The position numbers were made by a program, and so were the translations under genes. The notes below the pieces were generated by a model. The model was not told the DNA's origin. It made no database searches and saw nothing but the letters and a program-made list of their open reading frames with translations. From Eubacterium sp. CAG:786 (GTDB taxonomy: Bacteria; Bacillota; Clostridia; Oscillospirales; Ruminococcaceae), in assembly GCA_000432175.1 (NCBI GenBank), contig HF989485.1:4994-47652 (forward strand): a DNA stretch of 42,659 nt. Reading direction: 5' to 3'. The first letter of the stretch is position 1. Each line of letters starts with the position of its first letter. Shown here piece after piece: positions 31,865 to 39,469 of this stretch.

Positions 31865-33859
31865 TCAGAAATCGAGATTCTGGACAAGAGTTGCATTCTG
31901 TTCGATAAATTCTCTTCTCGGCTCGACCTTGTCGCCCATGAGTATCGTCATTATCTCGTCAGCCTTTGCGGCGTCCTCAACGGTGATGCGGACCATGGTG
32001 CGGGTCTCGGGGTTCATGGTAGTTTCCCAGAGCTGCTCGGGGTCCATCTCACCAAGACCTTTGTAGCGCTGTACATCGACCTTAGCGCCGCTGTCGCCGG
32101 AAAGCTCGCGGATATACTTGTCGCGTTCATCATCAGAGAACGCATAGCGCACGTTCTTGCCCTTCGACACCTTGAAAAGCGGAGGCTGCGCGATATAAAC
32201 ATGTCCCTGCTCGATAAGCGGTCTCATGAAGCGGAAGAAGAACGTAAGCATCAGCGTGGATATATGCGCACCATCGACATCGGCATCTGCCATGATGATA
32301 ACGCGCCCGTATCTCAGCTTTGTTATGTCGAAGTCCTCAGCGATACCGGTGCCAAGCGCCTTGACCACTGGTGAAAGCTTGTCGTTGTTGTAAACCTTGT
32401 CCGCACGCGCCTTTTCAACGTTGAGCATCTTTCCCCACAGAGCCAGAATAGCCTGGAAGCGCCTGTCGCGCCCGCTCTTCGCAGAGCCGCCCGCAGAGTC
32501 ACCCTCGACGATGTAGATCTCGGTGATGGAGGGGTCGGTCTCGGAGCAGTCGGCAAGCTTTCCGGGCAGACCGTTGCTGTCCATAACGGATTTGCGCTTT
32601 GCTTCCATAGCCTTCTTTGCGGCGTCGCGGGCAGCCTGAGAGTTCATCGCCTTGTTCATGATGATCATAGCGGTCTCGGGGTGCTCTTCGAAATAGTATG
32701 TCAGCTGCTCGACAGCGATTTTATATACCACCGGCTGAACCTCGGGGTTTCCGAGCTTGCTCTTGGTCTGACCCTCAAACTCGCATTCCGGCAGTTTTAC
32801 GGAAATTATCGCGTTGATGGCTTCTCTGATAGCCTCGCCGCTGTAACCGGTGAACGGCTTTTCTTCCTCGCCCTTCTTCGCGGATTTCTTTTTGGGCTTG
32901 TTCTTTTCCTGGGCTTCCTTATAAGCCTTCGCGTAGTCGTTGACCACCTTGCTGAGCGCCTTTTTGAAGCCAAGCTCGTGGGTTCCGCCCTCGCCTGTGT
33001 GGATATCATTCGCAAAGGAACGGAATATCTCCGAATTGAAATCGGTGGTGTACTGGAACGCAATCTCAACGTTAATGCCGTTCATATCCCCCGTGAGGTA
33101 GATAACGTCCGGGTGGAGAACGTCCGCGCCGCGCTTCTTGTTGAGCCACTCGATGTAGCTCTTGATGCCGCCCTCGTACATCATCTCTTCATATACGGGA
33201 TTTTCAGGGTCGCGGGTGTCGGAAAGCGTTATCTTCAGTCCACCGTTGAGGAACGCCTTTTCACGCAGCCTGTCCTGCAGGGTCGCGTAGTTGAACTCCG
33301 TGGTGTGGAATATCTGCCCGTCCGGCTTGAATGTAACAGTGGTACCGGTGCGGTCTGTGGTGCCGATGATCTTTATCGGTTCGCTGTATTCACCGCGCTC
33401 AAAACGCTGGAAATGAATGTTCTTGCCGTCGTGTATCTCAACTTCGAGCCACTCGGAAAGCGCGTTTACAACGGAAGCGCCAACGCCGTGCAGACCGCCT
33501 GCAACCTTGTATCCGCCGCCGCCGAACTTACCGCCGGCATGGAGCACCGTAAATACAACGGTGGCAGCAGAGATGCCCTCTGCGTGGTTTATCGCGGTGG
33601 GGATACCACGACCGTTATCAACGACGCGGATAATGTTATCCGGGAGTATCGAAACGTTTATCTCGGTGCAGTAGCCTGCAAGAGCCTCGTCGATGGAATT
33701 ATCGACAATCTCATAAACGAGGTGGTGCAGACCGCCCTCACCGGACGAGCCGACGTACATGCCGGGGCGCTTTCTTACCGCCTCCAGACCTTTTAGTATC
33801 TGGATATCATCAGCGCCGTAACTCATGTTCTGGTTCTGAACATTTTCATTTTCAGCCAT
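31865..33859 (-). CDS. gyrB: DNA gyrase subunit B
   Basis: ATPase subunit of gyrase, 664 residues from ATG 33859 (MAENENVQ); the open frame continues upstream but GGAGGG and a promoter favour this start. The GHKL ATPase motifs EIVDNSIDEALAG and GLHGVGASVVNALS are present. The Toprim motif EGDSAGGSAKSGRDRRFQAI and the C-terminal QRYKGLGEMDPEQLWETTMNP follow. A Lys-rich insertion (KEAQEKNKPKKKSAKKGEEE) near residue 320 lies between the ATPase and Toprim regions. It is followed by the YcxB-like gene and gyrA. Confidence 0.97.
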   Translation of the reverse strand: MAENENVQNQNMSYGADDIQILKGLEAVRKRPGMYVGSSGEGGLHHLVYEIVDNSIDEALAGYCTEINVSILPDNIIRVVDNGRGIPTAINHAEGISAATVVFTVLHAGGKFGGGGYKVAGGLHGVGASVVNALSEWLEVEIHDGKNIHFQRFERGEYSEPIKIIGTTDRTGTTVTFKPDGQIFHTTEFNYATLQDRLREKAFLNGGLKITLSDTRDPENPVYEEMMYEGGIKSYIEWLNKKRGADVLHPDVIYLTGDMNGINVEIAFQYTTDFNSEIFRSFANDIHTGEGGTHELGFKKALSKVVNDYAKAYKEAQEKNKPKKKSAKKGEEEKPFTGYSGEAIREAINAIISVKLPECEFEGQTKSKLGNPEVQPVVYKIAVEQLTYYFEEHPETAMIIMNKAMNSQAARDAAKKAMEAKRKSVMDSNGLPGKLADCSETDPSITEIYIVEGDSAGGSAKSGRDRRFQAILALWGKMLNVEKARADKVYNNDKLSPVVKALGTGIAEDFDITKLRYGRVIIMADADVDGAHISTLMLTFFFRFMRPLIEQGHVYIAQPPLFKVSKGKNVRYAFSDDERDKYIRELSGDSGAKVDVQRYKGLGEMDPEQLWETTMNPETRTMVRITVEDAAKADEIMTILMGDKVEPRREFIEQNATLVQNLDF

Positions 33860-33953
33860 AAAAAACCTTGCCCTCCATATCATACTGAGCCATCTCAGTA
33901 AAGCCGCAGAACCTGCCAGCCCTGCATATCTGCATAACGCATATATTATATAT

Positions 33954-33982
33954 AGTATACCACAAAACCGCCCAAATTGCAA
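33954..33982 (-). promoter_or_regulatory. Predicted promoter of the gyrB operon
   Basis: On the minus strand TTGCAA (33977-33982) and TATACT (33954-33959) are 17 bases apart with TGTGG before the -10. The start codon is about 95 bases downstream. Confidence 0.75.
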
Positions 33983-34094
33983 GCATTTTGCGTGATTTTG
34001 CAGAGATAATTTTCTGTTTCACATTATTTGCAACCTTTTATTTACGTGCATGGTTTTAATTATAAAATCACTATATATCAAGGAGGAAACCGAT

Positions 34095-34976
34095 ATGAAA
34101 AAACTGTTTTCAGCACTTTTCGCAGCTTCTGTTATTTTCAATGTGAACGTCAGCGCAGCCGAACTTGCCGAACTCCACGGAACTCCGTGGACAGATCCGG
34201 CAGAATGCCCGAATTCACAAAATGTATCTATAACCGACAATGTCACGATATCTGAAAACACGACAATCAGCAATTCTCTGGTGGTCGAAAGTAACTCCAC
34301 GCTGCATATAACCAACGGCGCGGAATTGACCCTGAAAAGCGCCGACATTTTTATTGAAGAGGGCGGCACCCTGCTTATAGCCGACGGAAAGCTTGACTTT
34401 TACAGCGCCGCATTTGAAAACTGCGGCACGATTATCATTGAAAAAGACGGCGCACTGAATATTTCTTCGGGGACTTTCAGTTCCTACCCCAGCGGAAACA
34501 TCTACAATTCCGGGGAAATAACATGCAAGGGGCGCCGCCTGACCCCCGCATTTAACTCTGTGCGCCGCTACGACAGCCGTTTCAGCCTGAGTGAGTATTC
34601 TTTATATATGACCGTCCGCAACGCCGGAAAATCGAAAATAGAAGCGTATTACTGCGCCGGCAGAATTCAGACGAACTACCGCTATACTCTCACCCCGGGC
34701 GAAAAGGGCAGGATAAAGCGTTCCAACAAGGCGCTTTCTGCGGTATATGACGTGGAAACCCGGAACGATCTGCTTGCCCGGGTGGAAAGCTACGAAAAAA
34801 GCCACCCGCTGGCAGACAGCTACACGGATGGCTGCCACCGCAGGAATTATTACACATACGTCTACAAAACCGACGTCCTAACCGCGGAAAGATGGTGGTT
34901 CTCGCTCGTCAAAGAGGAACCGGATCCCCCCGTGATATGGGAACTTGGCGGCAGCGAAGCCGTTACGGCAGTGTGA
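34095..34976 (+). CDS. Secreted protein with beta-helix-like repeats, unrecognised
   Basis: A 293-residue protein with a clear signal peptide (MKKLFSALFAASVIFNVNVSA, probable cleavage after VSA). Residues about 45-150 contain short Thr/Ser/Asn/Ile-rich repeats such as NVTISENTTISNSLVVESNS and GGTLLIADGKL, spaced as in parallel beta-helices. The C-terminal 130 residues are Tyr/Arg-rich without a recognised fold, and there is no anchor. ATG 34095 has AGGAGG upstream. It is divergent from gyrB. A surface or extracellular matrix role is conceivable, but no enzymatic motif is seen. Confidence 0.8.
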   Translation: MKKLFSALFAASVIFNVNVSAAELAELHGTPWTDPAECPNSQNVSITDNVTISENTTISNSLVVESNSTLHITNGAELTLKSADIFIEEGGTLLIADGKLDFYSAAFENCGTIIIEKDGALNISSGTFSSYPSGNIYNSGEITCKGRRLTPAFNSVRRYDSRFSLSEYSLYMTVRNAGKSKIEAYYCAGRIQTNYRYTLTPGEKGRIKRSNKALSAVYDVETRNDLLARVESYEKSHPLADSYTDGCHRRNYYTYVYKTDVLTAERWWFSLVKEEPDPPVIWELGGSEAVTAV

Positions 34977-35044
34977 TTTCTTAAAAAACGGCGTTTAAAT
35001 TACTGTCTGTTAAAAAAAATCCGAAAAAAATTGCGGTTACCCCC

Positions 35045-35073
35045 TTGAAATTCGGAAAATAATATGCTATAAT
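35045..35073 (+). promoter_or_regulatory. Predicted promoter of rpsT
   Basis: TTGAAA (35045-35050) and TATAAT (35068-35073) are 17 bases apart with TGC before the -10: a strong promoter about 118 bases before rpsT, leaving a long leader in which S20 autoregulation could act. Confidence 0.8.
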
Positions 35074-35197
35074 AAAATATATTATTATGGTGTTCAGAAT
35101 GAGTAATTATAGAAAAACCTCTGGATACCCAATAAGATAATAAATCGAGAGCCGCGCACGCGCTGTTCCGATCGAATAGCTACGGAGGTGAAATTAA

Positions 35198-35443
35198 ATG
35201 CCGAACATCAAGTCTGCAAAGAAGAGAGTTCTCATCGCTAAGGAGAGAACAGAGGCTAACAAGGCTTCCAAGACTGCACTCAAGACAGTTATCAAGAAGG
35301 CACGCGCTGAGGGTGCTGACGCTGCTGTTATCAAGACCGCAGTTGTAAGCGTAGACAAGGCTGCTGGCAAGGGTCTTATCCACAAGAATAAGGCTGCTCG
35401 TCTGAAGTCCCAGCTGGCTAAGAAGGCAAACGCTTCTGCTTAA
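35198..35443 (+). CDS. rpsT: 30S ribosomal protein S20
   Basis: An 81-residue, Lys/Ala-rich helical protein binding 16S rRNA. It starts MPNIKSAKKRVLIAKERTEA, the family N-terminus. ATG 35198 is preceded by GGAGGTG. Its codon use is visibly different from its neighbours (many GCT, AAG, CTC), as expected for a highly expressed gene. It is monocistronic, with its own promoter and terminator. Confidence 0.97.
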   Translation: MPNIKSAKKRVLIAKERTEANKASKTALKTVIKKARAEGADAAVIKTAVVSVDKAAGKGLIHKNKAARLKSQLAKKANASA

Positions 35444-35465
35444 TTCTTGAACAAGAGCAAAACAA

Positions 35466-35500
35466 CACCCACAGGCGAAAGCGTGTGGGTGATCGTTTTA
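35466..35500 (+). terminator. Rho-independent terminator of rpsT
   Basis: CACCCACA and TGTGGGTG pair around a GAAA-containing loop, followed by ATCGTTTTAT, 22 bases after the stop. Confidence 0.75.
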
Positions 35501-35544
35501 TATGGGTTAAAATGTCGTAAAGAGAAGATAAAGGGGGAATAAAC

Positions 35545-36045
35545 ATGGCAGGCGTAAACAAGGAAATAACGGACATCACAGAAATCGAGCGAATTTTAAA
35601 GGAAGCCAAGGTATGCCGCCTTGCGCTGATGAACGGAGAATATCCGTACATAATCCCGATGTGCTTCGGTTACAAGCTTGACGGCGGTCAGCTGGAGCTG
35701 TACTTCCACAGCGCCCCCACCGGGCACAAGATAGACCTGATAAAGAAGAACAACCTTGCCGGCTTTGAGATAGACTGCCTTACCGGCGTAGTCAAGGACG
35801 AGAGCCGCTGCAGCGTCACCGCGATGTATGAGTGCATCACCGGCACCGGCTTTGTGGAAATAATCAACGGCATAGAAAAGCTCACCGGGCTCACCTCGAT
35901 CATCAGCAAGTACGACGAGGTCAGACAGGAGCACAAATTCAGCGAGCAGGCGCTCAACGGAATGGTGCTCATCAAGCTGACTGCAGACAGCTTCTGCTGC
36001 CGCAGCCACCAGGTAGATGAAGAAAACATCGACCTCCCGGAGTAA
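35545..36045 (+). CDS. PNPOx-like flavin-binding protein (NimA-related family)
   Basis: The 166-residue split-barrel protein of the pyridoxamine-5'-phosphate-oxidase-like superfamily is closest in pattern to the NimA/5-nitroimidazole-resistance-type group. Visible features are EAKVCRLALMNGEYPYIIPMCFG, YFHSAPTGHKIDLI (cofactor-loop region) and a C-terminal TADSFCCRSHQ. ATG 35545 has AAGGGGG upstream. No partner gene is adjacent. It probably binds FMN or a related cofactor; true nitroimidazole resistance cannot be inferred. Confidence 0.88.
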   Translation: MAGVNKEITDITEIERILKEAKVCRLALMNGEYPYIIPMCFGYKLDGGQLELYFHSAPTGHKIDLIKKNNLAGFEIDCLTGVVKDESRCSVTAMYECITGTGFVEIINGIEKLTGLTSIISKYDEVRQEHKFSEQALNGMVLIKLTADSFCCRSHQVDEENIDLPE

Positions 36046-36047
36046 AC

Positions 36048-36142
36048 TAGGGAAACGCTGATTAAATCAAATTCGCCTCGCTCAAACGAGCATACTCACG
36101 CGGCTGAATTTGATACGCTGCGCTTTAATCAGCGTATCCCTA
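36048..36142. mobile_element. MITE-like palindromic element, family B
   Basis: TAGGGAAACGCTGATTAAA (36048-36066) and TTTAATCAGCGTATCCCTA (36124-36142) are inverted with one mismatch in 19. Inside, TCAAATTCGCC and GGCTGAATTTGA are also inverted, and CTCG-CTCAAA-CGAG forms the tip. TA at both ends could be a target duplication. There is no coding capacity. It begins two bases after the PNPOx stop. Confidence 0.7.
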
Positions 36143-36168
36143 TATTTCACACCTGAGTACATAAAAAT

Positions 36169-36197
36169 AAAGGGCTGCGATGAAGCAGTCCTTTTTT
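36169..36197. terminator. Bidirectional terminator between PNPOx gene and remB
   Basis: AAAGGGCTGC pairs with GCAGTCCTTT (one G-T pair) around GATGAA and is followed by TTTTTTT on the plus strand and TTTATTTTTATG on the minus strand; it serves convergent genes. Confidence 0.8.
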
Positions 36198-36259
36198 TCA
36201 TGCCAATTTTATATACTCAACGTATATTTTTCGTGTAAAAACACAGTAAGTCAACAGCT

Positions 36260-36505
36260 TTACGTGAATTTCTCACCGCATCGCTTGTTCAGCGTGATGT
36301 TGGAAACGTTGGTGATATAGGTGTGTTCCGTGCAGACGACGAAGGCTTTCGGCATATCGTCGGAAACGCTGACGACATCGCCGCGCTTCTGGCACGCATT
36401 CAGGAAGTCAGCGGTGATACGGCTCGCGGAGCATTCTTCAATGTCGAAAATGCCAATAACATCATCCTTTTTCACCGTGGAATTCCCCCCAAGGAACAGA
36501 TACAT
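36260..36505 (-). CDS. remB: RemB-like regulatory protein (DUF370 family, YaaB)
   Basis: The 81-residue protein has the same position as Bacillus yaaB/remB, directly after recF. It begins MYLFLGGNSTVKKDDVIGIFDIE, characteristic of the extracellular-matrix regulatory RemB/DUF370 group. ATG 36505 shares one base with the recF stop and has GGAGG seven bases upstream; a GTG one codon earlier is too close to that site. In Bacillus the related RemA binds DNA and controls matrix genes; RemB's role is less clear. Confidence 0.85.
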   Translation of the reverse strand: MYLFLGGNSTVKKDDVIGIFDIEECSASRITADFLNACQKRGDVVSVSDDMPKAFVVCTEHTYITNVSNITLNKRCGEKFT

Positions 36506-37641
36506 CACCGCACCTCCGTGAAAACGCCGTTTTCCGTGCGCCAGGTCTTTCCGCCGTTCAGCGCGGAAAGGTCGTCCATATTACAGCAGGTAATAAACAC
36601 CTGACTTTTATCGATATTGTTTATTACGAATCCCCTGCGCACCTGGTCAAGTTCGCTTAGGATATCGTCAAGGATAACCACCGGACAGGTCTTGTTGCGG
36701 CGGCGTATCATCTCGGCCTCCGACAGCTTCAGGGAAAGTGCAGCGCTGCGAAGCTGCCCCTGCGAAGCGAAATCCCGCGCGGGCATTCCGTTGATGAAAA
36801 AGTTCACATCGTCGCGGTGAACTCCCGCAATGGTGTAGCGCAGCTTCATTTCGCTTTGTATATTATTGTCAAGTTCGGCGACGTAATTTCTAAACAGGGC
36901 GTTTACATCATCAAAATTTATACTGTTGGTTTTGAAAATTGAGCTGTAATATTCCATTTTAAGGGACTCAGCCCCCTCGGTCAGCCGCGAATATATCTCC
37001 GCTGCATATTCCTGCAGAAACGCGAAGTACTTCAGCCTGCCGTAAGTGACGTTTATCCCTTCCCCCGCAAGCACCTCGTTCCAGGGCGCAAGCTGTGCGG
37101 AAAGTTCCTGTTCGCTGATGTCCTTACGGGCAAAAGCGAGTATATTATTGCGCTGTTTCAACCCTCTGTTATAACTGGACAGCTTTTTCAGATGGGTGTG
37201 GGTCTGCATTACCGCTACATCGTCGAGATAAGCGCGCCGGAGTTCCGGGGCGCCTTTTATCAGGTTGAGATGTTCCGGCACGAAAACGACGTATTTCAGC
37301 ACGCCGTAAAGCTTCGCGGCGTCGCTGACATTCAGCCCGTTATATTTCACCTGCGGTTTGTTATTACAGATGGTATATTCAACAGCATTTTCACGTCCTG
37401 TATTATTATCATCGCGGAAGCAGAGCCGAATAAACACCTCTGCGCCGCTGTCGCCCACCGGAATATACTGCGAAAAACGCACATGCCGGAAACTTCCCCC
37501 CAGACAGACTGAAATAGCCTCCATGAGGTTGGTTTTTCCCTGTGCGTTCTTGCCGATGAAAACGTTGAGGCTGCTGTCAAAATCCAGCTCAGCCTCGCGG
37601 ATATTGCGGAAATTGCGGATATACAGCCTGGTGATTATCAT
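36505..37641 (-). CDS. recF: DNA replication and repair protein RecF
   Basis: The 378-residue SMC-like ATPase loads RecA at gapped DNA. Walker A is FIGKNAQGKTNLMEA (about 29-43), the signature region is DFASQGQLRSAALSLKLSEAE, and Walker B is VVILDDILSELD. ATG 37641 overlaps the yaaA stop by one base. Length is normal. Confidence 0.96.
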   Translation of the reverse strand: MIITRLYIRNFRNIREAELDFDSSLNVFIGKNAQGKTNLMEAISVCLGGSFRHVRFSQYIPVGDSGAEVFIRLCFRDDNNTGRENAVEYTICNNKPQVKYNGLNVSDAAKLYGVLKYVVFVPEHLNLIKGAPELRRAYLDDVAVMQTHTHLKKLSSYNRGLKQRNNILAFARKDISEQELSAQLAPWNEVLAGEGINVTYGRLKYFAFLQEYAAEIYSRLTEGAESLKMEYYSSIFKTNSINFDDVNALFRNYVAELDNNIQSEMKLRYTIAGVHRDDVNFFINGMPARDFASQGQLRSAALSLKLSEAEMIRRRNKTCPVVILDDILSELDQVRRGFVINNIDKSQVFITCCNMDDLSALNGGKTWRTENGVFTEVR

Positions 37642-37886
37642 TATTCAGCAGCAGGATCAGAGATCACCGCATTTTCGTCCAGAACTATCTTGTATTTCTT
37701 TCCCTTGAATTCTATTGTATCACCGGGCTTTATCTTCTTGCCGCGCTTGGTGCAGAGTTCACCGTTTACGTTGAATTCTCCCAGCTCCACAAGTATCTTA
37801 GCCTTTGCGCCGGTCTCAGCCAGCCCTGCGAACTTTATAAGCTGATCGAGCTTGATAAAGGGGGTCACGATTTTGATTTCTTCCAT
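37641..37886 (-). CDS. yaaA: S4-domain RNA-binding protein YaaA
   Basis: The 81-residue S4-like protein (ITPFIKLDQLIKFAGLAETGAKAKILVELGEFNVNGE pattern, GKKIKPGDTIEF) is conserved between dnaN and recF in Firmicutes; Bacillus YaaA is implicated in 50S ribosome assembly. ATG 37886 begins MEEIKIVTPF. Confidence 0.93.
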   Translation of the reverse strand: MEEIKIVTPFIKLDQLIKFAGLAETGAKAKILVELGEFNVNGELCTKRGKKIKPGDTIEFKGKKYKIVLDENAVISDPAAE

Positions 37887-37991
37887 TGTCTAGTTTCCTT
37901 TCTGTTTCTTTGCAGTACTATATAAGCCCGTTACGTGCATAAGCACGCCTTTCCTGCCGTATTGCTGACAGTCAAGGGGGACATCGACATG

Positions 37992-38086
37992 AAAAAACCG
38001 CTGCCGCGCTCAGACGGAAGCAGTTTTATCACACAAGCCTATTAGATTTATGGAGGGAATCCCGTCACCGCGGGCTGCGGCAGCGG
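37992..38086 (-). other. Structured element in the dnaN-yaaA spacer
   Basis: On the minus strand CCGCTGCCGC (plus 38077-38086) can pair perfectly with GCGGCAGCGG (plus 37998-38007) across 69 bases and is followed by TTTTTT. Inside is a second hairpin, CCCG-CGGTGA-CGGG (plus 38061-38074). This looks like a closed-stem leader RNA or attenuator ending in a terminator in front of yaaA-recF-remB. It matches no riboswitch class I recognise. Confidence 0.5.
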
Positions 38087-38105
38087 CTCTTTCCCACCGT
38101 TCGAT

Positions 38106-39203
38106 TCATTTCAGGCGCATAGGCAGAACGAGATAAGTGAACGAGGTGCCCTCCATCGGCAGAATGAGTATCGGGGCAACCGAGGAAGTCACGCACATCT
38201 TGACGGTGTCGGAGTCGCACGCCTTGAATGCGTCGAGCATGTATTTTGCATTGAAGCCGACAACGATAGGCTCACCGTTGTACTTAACGGCGATCTTATC
38301 GTTCACCTTGCCGATAGACGTGGTGCAGCTCATGGAGATATAGTTGTCCTTTATCTCGCAGCGGATAGGGTTCTTGTTCTTTTCGTTTATTATAAGCATG
38401 GTACGCTCGAGCATGTCTGTCATTTCGCGGCAGTTCACCTCAGCATACACATCGGAAGTGTTCTTCAGGTAAGTCTTGTACGGGATAAAATCGCCGTCCA
38501 GCAGGCGGGATATCATGATGTAGCCGTCAACGGTGAAGCTTATCTGGTTCCTGTCAACGCTGACGATAACGTTCTTGTCGTTGTCGTCGGAGAGAATGTG
38601 CGTGAGCTCCTCCAGCGTCTTTGCGGGGACGATGAAGCTCATGTTATTGTACGTCAGCGGTTCCTGTCTGAGCGCGATGCGCACGCCGTCAACAGCGGCA
38701 ACGCTGAGTACATTGTCCTCCAGCTCAAATTTACAGCCCATGAGCGCGGGTTTGCTGTCAACCACGGCAACCGCGAACTTGGTCTGAACTATCATGCTTT
38801 TCAGCAGTTTCTGCGGCATGGTGAAGCTTGTTTCGGGGTTCACCTGGGGAACGTTGGGGTAATCGTCGGCGCTCATGCACATGATAGAGAAGTTGGTATC
38901 CCTGCCGGATATCTCGGCGATGTTATTTCCACCGCACTCAAAGATGATATCGCCGGAAGGCATCTTTCTGATGATGTCGCCTGCCATTCTCGCGTTGATG
39001 ACGATATTTCCGCTTTCAATGCCGTTTACCTCTATGGAAGTCTTGATTCCTATCTCAAGGTCGTAACCGGTGACTGTGAGGGTGTTGCCCTCGAGTTCCA
39101 TAAGTACGCCTTCGAGGGCAGGGATGCTGGATTTGCCTGCGGCTGCCTTTGAGGTAGTCTGAACGGCGGAAAGGATAACTTCCTTGGCACAGCTGAACTT
39201 CAT
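38106..39203 (-). CDS. dnaN: DNA polymerase III beta subunit (sliding clamp)
   Basis: The 365-residue processivity clamp has three repeated domains. MKFSCAKEVILSAVQTTSKA at the N-terminus and the terminal LPMRLK are characteristic. ATG 39203 has AAGGAAG upstream. The spacer from dnaA carries origin elements and a CCCCC-GAA-GGGGG hairpin. Confidence 0.97.
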   Translation of the reverse strand: MKFSCAKEVILSAVQTTSKAAAGKSSIPALEGVLMELEGNTLTVTGYDLEIGIKTSIEVNGIESGNIVINARMAGDIIRKMPSGDIIFECGGNNIAEISGRDTNFSIMCMSADDYPNVPQVNPETSFTMPQKLLKSMIVQTKFAVAVVDSKPALMGCKFELEDNVLSVAAVDGVRIALRQEPLTYNNMSFIVPAKTLEELTHILSDDNDKNVIVSVDRNQISFTVDGYIMISRLLDGDFIPYKTYLKNTSDVYAEVNCREMTDMLERTMLIINEKNKNPIRCEIKDNYISMSCTTSIGKVNDKIAVKYNGEPIVVGFNAKYMLDAFKACDSDTVKMCVTSSVAPILILPMEGTSFTYLVLPMRLK

Positions 39204-39469
39204 ATTATCTTCCTTTCTCTCAATCCCCCGAAGGGGGTCAGAACAAAATTATTTCTTCTTTTTTTAATAATAATAATAAGGGCTGTTCAAAAGTTTAAAA
39301 CTCCGCGAAGCGTTTTGCATACTTGTTTCAACAGCTGTGAGTTTTTTCGCGGGCGCTGTTGAAAATCTGTACAATTCAGGTGGAGTATTTTTTGTTCAAC
39401 AATCCGTTGAATAGTTCTGAAAACATGTTGAAAAACACTGCAAAAACTCCCGAAACTGCCCGATAAAGA
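39204..39469. other. oriC, dnaA-dnaN part: DnaA-box-like sites and unwinding candidate
   Basis: TGTTGAAAA occurs exactly at 39357 and 39426, with one-mismatch relatives at 39325 and 39393. Reading the minus strand, the weak box TTTTGAACA (39284-39292) is followed by GCCC, five TTA triplets (39265-39279) and an A-rich tract. This is the order box, GC patch, DnaA-trio, AT-rich tract described for the Bacillus origin. Confidence 0.65.

Noticed and set aside
37992..38086. SRP RNA or another known small RNA in the dnaN-yaaA spacer
   Set aside because: A CGGAAGCAG string on the plus strand recalls the SRP loop, but the conserved GGAAGGAAGC core and helix order are missing.
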